A stretch of DNA of 38,541 bases. Source: Acidobacteriota bacterium (GTDB lineage: Bacteria > Acidobacteriota > Terriglobia > Bryobacterales > Bryobacteraceae). The first letter of the stretch is position 1, and each line of letters opens with the position of its first letter. Below the pieces are notes generated by a model, which saw nothing but the letters and a program-made list of their open reading frames with translations, ran no database searches and was not told the DNA's origin. The stretch is taken from the NCBI GenBank assembly GCA_016201205.1, contig JACQDF010000352.1, forward strand, positions 1-38,541, written 5' to 3'. Position numbers and translations under genes: made by a program. Shown piece after piece: positions 16,536-24,912 of this stretch.

Positions 16536-18002
16536 ATGAACGGCACGCGACTAGACCGCTGGACAAGGCGAATCTCACCGCTCGTTTACCTTTCCAACAA
16601 CTGGATCAGCCGGGTGGGTGTGGCTCTGGTGAGCGCGGCGGGAGTTTTCTGGATCTTCCTGATTCCCAGCTATCTTTCGGGACACGCCGGCAGCGCTTAT
16701 ATCGGCATCGTGTTGTTTCTGGCTTTGCCGTCCTGCTTCTTTCTAGGGCTGGGGCTGATTCCCGCCGGTATCTATCTGCGCCGCAGAGGGTTGAAAAAAA
16801 GAGGAAAACCTGAGCACGACGGTCTGCCTGTTCTCAGTTGGGATAACCCGGATTTCCGCAGGCTGGCGAACTTCGTCGGCCTGGTGACGATGGCGAACAT
16901 CGTCATGGGCGCCAACCTGAGCTATCGTGCGGTCGAGCACATGGACGGCGTGCAGTTTTGCGGCGCCACCTGCCACACCGTGATGAGGCCGGAGTATACG
17001 GCCTACCAGAACTCGCCCCATTTCAGAGTCGAGTGCGTGAAATGCCACATCGGCCCTGGCGCATCCTGGTTTGTGAAAAGCAAGCTGAGCGGAGTCTCGC
17101 AGGTATTTCACGTGGCCATGGGCACCTACGACCGCCCCGTTCCCACGCCGATTGTGGATCTGCGGCCGGCCCGTGAGACCTGCGAAGCGTGCCACTGGCC
17201 TGACAAGTATGGCGGGGACAAGCTGCGCGTGATTACCCATTTTAGCGACGAGGGGGCGCGCACAAAGACGGTTTTGCTGATGCGCATCGGCGGGGGCAGC
17301 CTGTCCGGAGCGGGCATCCATACGGCGCACATCGGGCAGGGGATCCGTGTCCGTTATGCACACTCCGACAACAAGCGCCAGACCATCCCCTGGGTGGAAT
17401 ACCGGCGCAACGGGGACGTGCGCGAGTTTCTCGCCGCCAAGGTAAACAAGGGAGACATCTCGAGAATGCCCGTGCGGGAGATGGACTGCGTGGATTGCCA
17501 CAACCGCCCCAGTCACACCTTCGAGCCGCCGGAGCGAGCGCTCGAGAATGCGATGGCGCGAGGGGAGATCGCCTGGGACTTGCCGCGGATCAAGAAAACC
17601 GCGCTCGATATCCTGAAAAAGGAATACGGCGGCGCCAGGGAGGCGGAAGCGGAAATCGGCTCCGCGTTCGAGAAGTTCTACCGGCAGCAAATGCCGGAAG
17701 TCTATGGGAAACGCCAGCCGGATATCGCAAGGTCTGCCCGTGGCGTCCTCGCCGTCTGGCAGCGGAATGTGTTTCCCGAGATGAAGGTGACTTGGGGCAC
17801 TTACGCCAACAACATCGGCCACAACGACTATCCAGGCTGCTTCCGCTGCCATGACGGTGAGCACAAGACAGCGGACGGCGCCAGGTCCATCGAGCAGGAC
17901 TGCAACACCTGCCACGTCATGCTTGCAATGGAGGAGGCGTCACCGAAGATTTTGCAGGATCTGGGGGTCGCCGAGGCGTCGCCGCCTTCCGGCAGCCAGT
18001 GA
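16536..18002 (+). CDS. NapC/NirT-type membrane multihaem cytochrome (ImcH/CymA-like role)
   Basis: The protein has 488 residues from ATG 16536, with GAGG about 11 bases upstream. Three hydrophobic helices precede the haem region (residues about 25-150). Six haem sites are visible: CGATCH (a CX3CH site), CVKCH, CEACH, CVDCH, CFRCH and CNTCH. HIGPGASWFVKSKLSG after the second site is typical of a NapC/NirT subgroup found in metal-reducing bacteria. Such proteins take electrons from quinol and pass them to periplasmic cytochromes. The gene is separate from the conduit cluster at 21425-31307, but its presence nearby supports a common electron-transfer chain (inference). Confidence 0.87.
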   Translation: MNGTRLDRWTRRISPLVYLSNNWISRVGVALVSAAGVFWIFLIPSYLSGHAGSAYIGIVLFLALPSCFFLGLGLIPAGIYLRRRGLKKRGKPEHDGLPVLSWDNPDFRRLANFVGLVTMANIVMGANLSYRAVEHMDGVQFCGATCHTVMRPEYTAYQNSPHFRVECVKCHIGPGASWFVKSKLSGVSQVFHVAMGTYDRPVPTPIVDLRPARETCEACHWPDKYGGDKLRVITHFSDEGARTKTVLLMRIGGGSLSGAGIHTAHIGQGIRVRYAHSDNKRQTIPWVEYRRNGDVREFLAAKVNKGDISRMPVREMDCVDCHNRPSHTFEPPERALENAMARGEIAWDLPRIKKTALDILKKEYGGAREAEAEIGSAFEKFYRQQMPEVYGKRQPDIARSARGVLAVWQRNVFPEMKVTWGTYANNIGHNDYPGCFRCHDGEHKTADGARSIEQDCNTCHVMLAMEEASPKILQDLGVAEASPPSGSQ

Positions 18003-18024
18003 GCAGGGCTCGGGGAAGCGGAGC

Positions 18025-18030
18025 TATAAT
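18025..18030 (+). promoter_or_regulatory. Possible -10 box for the helicase operon
   Basis: TATAAT lies 14 bases before the GTG start at 18045, in otherwise GC-rich sequence. If used, the transcript would begin near 18037 and be almost leaderless. No clear -35 box is visible, so this is tentative. Confidence 0.3.
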
Positions 18031-18044
18031 GTCCCTCCATCTTT

Positions 18045-20315
18045 GTGCACGATCCCAAGAAACAAGAACGCCGACGCCGGCTGCTGAAGGAGCGAAAGGA
18101 CGCCGAGCGGCGCGAATCCGATCTGGACGAGGCTGAATATCTCAGCCTGATGGCGCGTCGTGTCTATCGAACTGGAGACGTGCCCGGGGCTGCGCGTGCC
18201 GCCAGGAAAGCATTGCTGCTGAACCCGGAGGATCTGCCGGCCCTTGACCTGCTCGGCCATATTCACTATGAATCCCAGCAATACGCGGACGCGGCCTATT
18301 TCTTCGGCCTGACGCGCAAGAATCCGAAGGCTCTCGGCGCAAGTTACAACGTCGGTCTGGCGCACCTCAAGCTTGGCCGAACCCGGGAAGCCCTTGAGGA
18401 TTTCCAGAATTTCTTGGACGCGACCGCGTCTTCGCAGGATGTGAGGTGGATTCCACTGCGCGAGAACGCGACCCGGTGGTGCAAGGATCTGGTCAAGACT
18501 TCGCAGAGCCCCGTCCCACCCCCGCCGCCTCCGCCTGCCGTCAAAGCGCCCGAGATGCCCTCTCCAGAACGGAAGAAAGAGCGGCCTCCCGCGCCGGTCT
18601 CTTTCACTCTGGATCCTGTCCCGAGTTTCGGGGAGCCATTGAGAGGATCCCTGGCCGATTATTTTCTCCGGCGCAGGCTGCTCGAGCTCGAACTCGCTCG
18701 CAACTTCGAGGACCTGATCTCGCTGCCCACTTTGCACGAGGTGGACACCTATCACTACCAGCAGGAGACGGTGCGCAAAGTGCTGCGGCAATTCAAAGGC
18801 CGGGCGCTGCTGGCCGACGAAGTAGGACTGGGAAAGACCATCGAGGCGTGCCTGGTCCTGAAGGAGTATTGGACGCGAGGGATGGTCCGGAGGGCGCTGG
18901 TGCTGACACCGCCGTCACTGGTGTCTCAGTGGAAAGGCGAGCTCACCGAGAAGTTCGCCATGACGCCGGCCTCTCCGGATGGCTCGGAATTCCGTTCCGA
19001 TCCTGCCCGATTTTGGAACACAGAGCCTCTGATTGTGGCCTCGATCGCACTGGCGCGCATCGAGCCGCACGCCTCGATGGTGGCCTCCGCTGCCTGGGAC
19101 ATGGTGATTGTCGATGAGGCGCACTGCCTGAAGAACCGGACCAGCGCGAATTGGAAGCTCGTCAATTCCCTGAACAAGAAGTTCATTCTGATGCTGACGG
19201 CGACGCCGGTTGAGAACAACCTCCTCGAGCTCTTCAACCTGATCACAGTGCTCAAACCTGGCTTGCTGGCTACCGAAGCAGAGTTCCGGAAGCAGTTTGT
19301 CGTTGCCGGCAAGCCAAAATCCCCTCGCAATGCCGATCAACTGCGGTCGTTGCTGGGAGAAGTGATGGTGCGCAACACGCGTTCGGCGGCCGACGTTCAT
19401 CTTCCGCACCGAATCGCCGCCAGCGTCGTAGCGGAGCCTTCGCCGGCCGAAGAACAGGTCTACCGGAGCATCTCTAGGTTTGTGGCCGGGCGCTATGCGA
19501 AGGTCCGGAAAGGCACGGCCGGCCTTGCGCTTCACCTGATGCAACGCCAGGCCGGGAGCAGCGTTCAAGCCCTGGGCCGCGCCGCAGCCCGTCTGCTGGC
19601 CCAGGACGATTGGATCGGAAAGGACGACCGAAGGCTGCTGGAAGAAGTCCAGGAGATCGCCTCGCAGGTTCTTTACAGCGGCAAAGGCCTGCGACTGGCC
19701 CGGATGCTCTCGGATCTGCCAGGCAAGGCGGTGGTGTTTACCGAGTTCACACCAACCCTGGACCATCTGGCGGAGATCTGCAAGCAGCAGGGTGTGCGCT
19801 ATGCGCTGTTCCGCGGCGATATGTCCAGGGGCGAGAAAGACACGGCCATCCGGCTCTTTCGGGACGAAGCCGATGTGCTGTTGTCGACCGGATCGGGCGG
19901 CGAAGGGCGGAACCTTCAGTTCGCCAACACGGTGATCAATTTCGATCTGCCGTGGAATCCGATGCGCCTCGAGCAGCGCGTGGGGCGCGTGCACCGCATC
20001 GGGCAAACCCGGGACGTCTTCGTTTTCAATTTCTGCCAGGCCGGCACCATCGAGGAGCAACTCCTGCGCGTGCTGCACGACAAGATCAACATGTTCGAGC
20101 TGGTGGTGGGCGAGATCGACACCATTCTGGGACTTCTCGATGAGGAGGGAGATTTCGCCGAGCTGGTGCTGGATTTGTGGCTCTCGGCCCGCGAATCCGG
20201 CAATATCGAGCAGGCATTTGACGGGCTGGCTGAAAAGCTGCTCAACGCCAAGAAGCAGTACTCCGCGGCCAGGCTGCTGGACGAGACGCTTCTTCAACGG
20301 GATTTCGAGGTGTAG
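18045..20315 (+). CDS. TPR-SNF2 family helicase
   Basis: The protein has 756 residues from a GTG start. Residues about 1-30 are highly charged. A TPR-like region covers about 35-140 (DVPGAARAARKALLLNPEDL, YADAAYFFGLTRKNP, GLAHLKLGRTREALEDFQ), followed by a proline-rich linker at 155-185. The SNF2 ATPase starts near 230: LADEVGLGKT (Walker A, about 255), DEAH (about 356) and LMLTATPVENNLLELFNLI. The C-terminal lobe has LSTGSGGEGRNLQFA and RVGRVHRIGQ (motif VI). It is expected to translocate on duplex DNA, like RapA/SNF2 proteins. It is followed 3 bases later by a cysteine-rich partner gene. Its cellular role (transcription recycling, repair or defence) is open. Confidence 0.9.
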   Translation: MHDPKKQERRRRLLKERKDAERRESDLDEAEYLSLMARRVYRTGDVPGAARAARKALLLNPEDLPALDLLGHIHYESQQYADAAYFFGLTRKNPKALGASYNVGLAHLKLGRTREALEDFQNFLDATASSQDVRWIPLRENATRWCKDLVKTSQSPVPPPPPPPAVKAPEMPSPERKKERPPAPVSFTLDPVPSFGEPLRGSLADYFLRRRLLELELARNFEDLISLPTLHEVDTYHYQQETVRKVLRQFKGRALLADEVGLGKTIEACLVLKEYWTRGMVRRALVLTPPSLVSQWKGELTEKFAMTPASPDGSEFRSDPARFWNTEPLIVASIALARIEPHASMVASAAWDMVIVDEAHCLKNRTSANWKLVNSLNKKFILMLTATPVENNLLELFNLITVLKPGLLATEAEFRKQFVVAGKPKSPRNADQLRSLLGEVMVRNTRSAADVHLPHRIAASVVAEPSPAEEQVYRSISRFVAGRYAKVRKGTAGLALHLMQRQAGSSVQALGRAAARLLAQDDWIGKDDRRLLEEVQEIASQVLYSGKGLRLARMLSDLPGKAVVFTEFTPTLDHLAEICKQQGVRYALFRGDMSRGEKDTAIRLFRDEADVLLSTGSGGEGRNLQFANTVINFDLPWNPMRLEQRVGRVHRIGQTRDVFVFNFCQAGTIEEQLLRVLHDKINMFELVVGEIDTILGLLDEEGDFAELVLDLWLSARESGNIEQAFDGLAEKLLNAKKQYSAARLLDETLLQRDFEV

Positions 20316-20318
20316 AAC

Positions 20319-21404
20319 TTGATCGGAATTCGGGAGTGGATGCGGGATCTGCTGGTCAGCCGCGGGGCTCTGGTGGAATCCGAGGAAGGCGACGGGATTC
20401 GCGCGCTGCTGCCCGCGGATGTAGCGGCCGAGCTGGGCGCCGGTGAATGGATCTCGCTGGACTTTGGAACGCGTCCGGGCGCCGACGATGCGTTCGAGTG
20501 GATGGAACGGATGCAGCGGCTTCTGCCCGCCCACGTCATCGTGGCCGGCGCGCAGTTGCGGAGCCTGGGGCCGGCGCCGCAAGTGGATGTGGCTTCCATG
20601 CTGTCCTCGGAGTTCGCGATCCAGAACGGCGTTTACCGGTTTGTCGAGGAGTTCGCAACAACCGCCAATTACCTGTTCTTCCTGTTCCAGTACACAGTGG
20701 TGTCCGACGAGCGCAGCATGGGGTTTGTCACCGTTTGTCTGAACGCGGATGCGCAGTCCATGGCGCCGCTGCCGGAAAATTTCCTGCGGATGGTGCGGAG
20801 CCAGTTGCAAGAAGCCGAGCCCTCGGCGTCGCCGGATACGATGGCTGCGTTGTATCCCGCCGCCGCCAAAGAAGCCCAGCGTGAGATTCGGAAGCACCTG
20901 ACCCGGATTCAGGAGAACGCCGGCCGCCGCCTTGCCCGGGATAGCGAGCGGGTGGAATCCTACTACCGCGGGCTGCTGTCGCAAATCGAGAAGCGAATCG
21001 CAAAACGGACGAATGACCCGGAGGCGGCAGCAAAAGAGCGCAGCCGGGCCGCTGCCACCGAAGCTGATTGTCAGGCGAAGCTGGAAGACCTGCGCCGGAA
21101 GTATTCCCTTCACGTTCAGGCCGGCCTGGCGTCTGTGCTCGCCGTGCGTGCGCCGGTGCGGCAGATTTCGCTTCGTCTGATGCGCAAAAAACAGGAGCGG
21201 CAGCGGATGCTGCATTGGAACCCGGCGCTGCGAACGCTCGAGCCCGTGCTCTGCGAATCCTGTTCGGCGCCTGCCCACCCGCTGTACCTCTGCGAACGCG
21301 TCCACTGCCTGTGCAGGGAATGCTGGGCCCCCTGTGCGGCCTGCGGCAGGTTCTTTTGCCGCGCTTGCCAGCAGCGTTGCTCGTGCGGCGGCAAAGCGAG
21401 TTGA
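20319..21404 (+). CDS. Coiled-coil protein with C-terminal cysteine cluster, helicase partner
   Basis: The protein has 361 residues with a TTG start, chosen because GAGGTG lies 6 bases upstream and the gap to the helicase stop is only 3 bases. Residues about 1-180 are mixed alpha/beta without a known domain. Residues 185-270 are highly charged and helical (KEAQREIRKHLTRIQENAGR, AAKERSRAAATEADCQAKLE), probably a coiled coil. Residues 308-358 contain a dense cysteine cluster (CESCSAPAHPLYLCE, CLCRECWAPCAACGRFFCRA, CSCGG) that should bind two or more zinc ions. It almost certainly works with the upstream SNF2 protein. No family name can be given with confidence. Confidence 0.75.
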   Translation: MIGIREWMRDLLVSRGALVESEEGDGIRALLPADVAAELGAGEWISLDFGTRPGADDAFEWMERMQRLLPAHVIVAGAQLRSLGPAPQVDVASMLSSEFAIQNGVYRFVEEFATTANYLFFLFQYTVVSDERSMGFVTVCLNADAQSMAPLPENFLRMVRSQLQEAEPSASPDTMAALYPAAAKEAQREIRKHLTRIQENAGRRLARDSERVESYYRGLLSQIEKRIAKRTNDPEAAAKERSRAAATEADCQAKLEDLRRKYSLHVQAGLASVLAVRAPVRQISLRLMRKKQERQRMLHWNPALRTLEPVLCESCSAPAHPLYLCERVHCLCRECWAPCAACGRFFCRACQQRCSCGGKAS

Positions 21405-21424
21405 ACAACGGGCCTCAGCCCCTC

Positions 21425-24217
21425 TCAGCGGTAGAGAAACAGCATCGCGTACAGAATCAGCCCGATCAGCCCCAGCCCGATCGAAAGCGCCGCGTATCCG
21501 AAACGCCGCCACATTCTGTCCACCAGAGGCAGCGGCGCCGGCATCAGGCGTTTCTCGAGCCCCCCGCTTTCCACCAGCTCCTGGTACTCCCTCGGCCGGT
21601 CTCTACGAAATTCTTCGAGCGGCGTCCCGCCGGTGAAGATCACGGTGTCAATCGGGAATTTCTCGGGCCGGAAATGCGTATTGAAAAAGTGCACACTGAA
21701 GATGAAACAGATAGCCAGCAGCGCCTCGTCGCTGTGGATCGTGGTGGCTACGTTGACCATCCAGCCGGGCATGAAGCGGGTGAAGAAGGCGGGGAACCAG
21801 AGAAGCAAGCCGGTGCAGCCGATGATGGCCACGCCCCAGAACACCGCGAAGTAGTCGAACCTCTCCCAATACGTCCAGCGGCCGTATTCCGGCCGCGGCC
21901 CTTTTCCGAGGAACCATTTCAACGAGGCCACGAACTCCCGCCAATCGTTGCGGGAGAGCATCATGCTCTCCGGTCCCAGCACGAACTTGCGCCACGACAG
22001 GCCGCTGCGCTTGCGCCGGCGCCACAGGTCGAACAGGTGGAGGCCGAAGTAGGTGAAGGTAACGATCGCGCAGAAGCGGTGAATCAAGCCCGCTGCCTCA
22101 AATCCGCCCAGCAAACGCGCCAGCACCTTCGCCCACCCCGCGTAGGAGAACTTCAGAATCATGCCTGTCAGGGCCAAGCCCAGAAAGCTGCCGACCACCA
22201 TCAGGTGAAGGTTGCGCTGGAAGGGCTCGAAACGGCGCACGTAGGGCTCGCCGGCGGCAGCCGGAATGCCGTTTCTGACCTGCCTGCGATATTGAAGCGA
22301 CTTCGGGAGCCACAGCGCGGTGTGTATCCCGGAGATCAGCAGGGTCCCCACCAGCAGCGACGTCATGCCCCAGAATGCGTAGAACAGGAACGGATACCGT
22401 TCCGGATCGTGATGGGTTGCGTGGGTCAGGTAACCCGCGAATTGCCGGTGCGAACCGGGGTGGCACTTGGCGCAGGTCTGGACAATATTGCTCCGGCTGA
22501 GACGCGAACGCGGATTGGTCACCGGCAGAATATCGTGAGCGCCGTGGCAGTCGTAGCACTTGGCGGTGCCCAGGTATCCCAGCTTGGACACTTTCCCGTG
22601 AAACGTCTCGAAGTAGCTCTCCGTGATCGCCTGGTGGCAGCGGCCGCACTGGTCCATGATATGGAGCCGGAAGTTGGAACGGTCCGTGCGCTGGATCGTG
22701 TGGGCGGAGTGGCATTCGCTGCAAACCGGAAGCGGCTTTCCGGCGCGGCTCACCGAAGGCGAGTGGATACTCGAGGTGAACATCTCGTAGATGCCGTTGT
22801 GGCACTGGCCGCAGGTGCGGGCGATGTTGTTCGAGTGGACGCTCGACCGCGGATCGTTGCCGGGGAGCACGTGATGGGCGGTGTGGCAGTCGGTGCAGTC
22901 GGCGGTCACCGTCAGGCCGCTCTCCAGCAAGCCCTTGCCGTGGATGCTCTCGATGTAGTGCTCGACCACGTGATCCTGCTTGCCGGTGTAACGCACGGCC
23001 GCCTTCTTGCCGGCACGGTGGCAGGCGCCGCACAGCGCGGGCACATTGCGGGCAAAGGTGGGGGAGCGGGAGTCGTTCTTGCTCGAAGTGGCATGCGGCT
23101 GATGGCAATCCTGGCACGACGGCGCATCCGGACTGCCTTGGGCGAGCAGCTTTCCATGCGTGCTTTCCCGGTATTGACTGACCTGGTCGGCATGGCAGAT
23201 CGAGCAATCCACGCGGTCGGCCACGGTGCGGCAAGACCGGAGATCGGAAGGCGTCCCGCCGGTATGGCATTGGACGCAGGCGGTCCTCGAGTGGCGCGAC
23301 TTCGCCAACTCGTCCGCATTCACAAAGAGGGACACGGCGCGCCCGCCGCGGGTGACCTTGAGGTCCGCCTGGCCGTGACAGCGCAGGCAATCCTGATCCG
23401 ACATCCCCTGGGAGTAGAACACCCGCCTCACCTTGTGCGGCGAATGGCAATCCACGCAGGCGGGAATCATGTGAGACTGCTTTTCCCATAACTCGCCCCG
23501 GATCACTTTGCGATGCACGGCCTCGATCTGGGAGTGGCAGCGCATGCAGGTGGCGGCGATGTTCTGCTTGGCGATCGACGAGCGCGGATCGTTGTGTGGA
23601 AGAACGAAATGCGAGGTGTGGCAACTGGTGCAGACGGCGGTCACGGTGAGGCCGCGGCGAAACAGTCCCTCGCCATGGATGCTGTCCAGATAGTTGCTCA
23701 GAATATTGTCCTGCGCCATCTGGCGCGTCAGGTGGACGGGCGACCCTTCGCGATGGCAGCCTCCGCAAAGGCGTGGGATCTCCATCGTCGAGGTGGGGGA
23801 ACGGGCGTTTGAGGAACGTAAGACGTTGTGCGTTCCGTGGCAGCTCTTGCAGTCCGGCGCCAGCCGGTCGCCCCGCTGCCGGGCCCTCCCGTGCAAGCTT
23901 GCGTCGAACTGGCTCTGCTGATCCGGATGGCAAGTCCCGCAATCCACCGGTTCGAGCTTGTCCTCGTGGGGAAGCGGCTTGCCCGCCAGATCGCTGTGAC
24001 AGCCGGAGCACTCCAACTCCGCATGCGGGGAAGCGCGCAGGGCGGCGGCGTTGAACTCGGGAGGCACGCCCGGCGCCCGCTTTCCCGCGCGCCGCCCGCT
24101 CGAGTGACAAGCTTCGCATTCCGCCGATCCGGGCAGAGGCTTCGGCTGCTGTGCGTGGACGGCCGTGGCGGCCAGCAAGACAAGGAAGAGGAAAGCGGGA
24201 TGAGCGATGCGCCTCAT
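21425..24217 (-). CDS. CbcL-like 19-haem c-type cytochrome fused to a membrane b-type cytochrome domain
   Basis: The protein has 930 residues. ATG 24217 overlaps the stop of the upstream cytochrome b gene (ATGA) and opens a signal peptide, MRRIAHPAFLFLVLLAATAV. I count 19 CxxCH motifs between about residues 30 and 600, from CEACH to CAKCH. A repeated unit of roughly 140-150 residues recurs (for example DCHTAHHVLPGNDPRSS, CTSCHTSHFVLPHNDPRSS). After THHDPERYPFLFYAFWG the protein becomes membrane-spanning with helices such as LHLMVVGSFLGLALTGMI, resembling FdnI/HydC-type dihaem b subunits. Geobacter CbcL has the same plan with fewer c-haems. The expected role is quinol oxidation with electron transfer to periplasmic cytochromes, acting in the inner membrane and periplasm. 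Confidence 0.88.
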   Translation of the reverse strand: MRRIAHPAFLFLVLLAATAVHAQQPKPLPGSAECEACHSSGRRAGKRAPGVPPEFNAAALRASPHAELECSGCHSDLAGKPLPHEDKLEPVDCGTCHPDQQSQFDASLHGRARQRGDRLAPDCKSCHGTHNVLRSSNARSPTSTMEIPRLCGGCHREGSPVHLTRQMAQDNILSNYLDSIHGEGLFRRGLTVTAVCTSCHTSHFVLPHNDPRSSIAKQNIAATCMRCHSQIEAVHRKVIRGELWEKQSHMIPACVDCHSPHKVRRVFYSQGMSDQDCLRCHGQADLKVTRGGRAVSLFVNADELAKSRHSRTACVQCHTGGTPSDLRSCRTVADRVDCSICHADQVSQYRESTHGKLLAQGSPDAPSCQDCHQPHATSSKNDSRSPTFARNVPALCGACHRAGKKAAVRYTGKQDHVVEHYIESIHGKGLLESGLTVTADCTDCHTAHHVLPGNDPRSSVHSNNIARTCGQCHNGIYEMFTSSIHSPSVSRAGKPLPVCSECHSAHTIQRTDRSNFRLHIMDQCGRCHQAITESYFETFHGKVSKLGYLGTAKCYDCHGAHDILPVTNPRSRLSRSNIVQTCAKCHPGSHRQFAGYLTHATHHDPERYPFLFYAFWGMTSLLVGTLLISGIHTALWLPKSLQYRRQVRNGIPAAAGEPYVRRFEPFQRNLHLMVVGSFLGLALTGMILKFSYAGWAKVLARLLGGFEAAGLIHRFCAIVTFTYFGLHLFDLWRRRKRSGLSWRKFVLGPESMMLSRNDWREFVASLKWFLGKGPRPEYGRWTYWERFDYFAVFWGVAIIGCTGLLLWFPAFFTRFMPGWMVNVATTIHSDEALLAICFIFSVHFFNTHFRPEKFPIDTVIFTGGTPLEEFRRDRPREYQELVESGGLEKRLMPAPLPLVDRMWRRFGYAALSIGLGLIGLILYAMLFLYR

Positions 24218-24912
24218 ACCCGCGAAGAAGGAACCGACGCAGGAGGAGCAGCCGCTGGAGCGCCGTGCCCGGCCGCGTGTCGCCCGTTGTAGTATCCGGT
24301 CAGCATCGCGCGGAAAAGCGTGAACGGCGTTTCCCCGGTCGTGCCGAGATAGATGTGGAGCGCCATGAAAAGCGACAGCACATAGCCGATGGCGGAGTGG
24401 AAGAGCGCGAACACGGCTGTTCCAGGGATGCCGGTTCCCGTCATGAAATTGATGCGCTCCGGCAAACGCTCGGGGAAGAACAGCACCCAGCCTGTCAGCG
24501 CGAGCGCCGGGAACGCAATGTACATCACCGCCGCGTAGCTCAGCTTTTGTAGCGGGTTGAACTTGCGCTCGGCCGAGTGCGGATAGGGGTGCGGCTCGCC
24601 GCGGAATATTCCCAGCAGATAATGGCGGAGCTGCCGCACCAGGCCAGGCGTCCAATCACCGGCCTCGAGTTTGTAGAAGCGGCCGTTTTTGCCAAACACG
24701 TTTCCACCGAGAAAGATCAGGTAAAAGAGCGTCAGCAGAATTCCGGCCGTGTTATGCACCAGACGGGCTGTCCGAAAGTCCAACTGCGGCGCGCCTGGTT
24801 GTGCGAAATGCATGCTGGCGCCGGTGATCAACAGGGCGACAAAAAGAACCGCGTTGAGCCAATGCCAGATTCGCAGCCACAGCGGATAGAGATAAAGCCC
24901 CTGGTTGTTCAT
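24214..24912 (-). CDS. Membrane b-type cytochrome (FdnI/HydC/thiosulfate-reductase type)
   Basis: The protein has 232 residues and starts MNNQGLYLYPLWLRIWHWLN. Four or five membrane helices are visible, with histidines in IWHWLNAVLFVALLITG, RLVHNTAGILLTLFYLIF and FMALHIYL placed as axial haem-b ligands. The C-terminus is Ala/Pro/His rich (AAGHGAPAAAPPASVP). The start directly abuts the stop of the seven-haem cytochrome gene, and the end overlaps the CbcL-like gene by 4 bases, so the three are tightly coupled. It is probably the quinone-facing partner of one of these multihaem proteins. Confidence 0.85.
   Translation of the reverse strand: MNNQGLYLYPLWLRIWHWLNAVLFVALLITGASMHFAQPGAPQLDFRTARLVHNTAGILLTLFYLIFLGGNVFGKNGRFYKLEAGDWTPGLVRQLRHYLLGIFRGEPHPYPHSAERKFNPLQKLSYAAVMYIAFPALALTGWVLFFPERLPERINFMTGTGIPGTAVFALFHSAIGYVLSLFMALHIYLGTTGETPFTLFRAMLTGYYNGRHAAGHGAPAAAPPASVPSSRV

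Noticed and set aside
18915..21512. Long open frame on the minus strand opposite the helicase and its partner
   Set aside because: The plus-strand frames have full SNF2 motifs and a cysteine cluster with proper start sites; the opposite frame has no recognisable domain and is a by-product of high GC.
21068..23491. Long open frame on the plus strand across the CbcL-like gene
   Set aside because: It is antisense to 19 ordered CxxCH motifs and membrane helices; the composition is rich in His, Arg and Gln without any domain.
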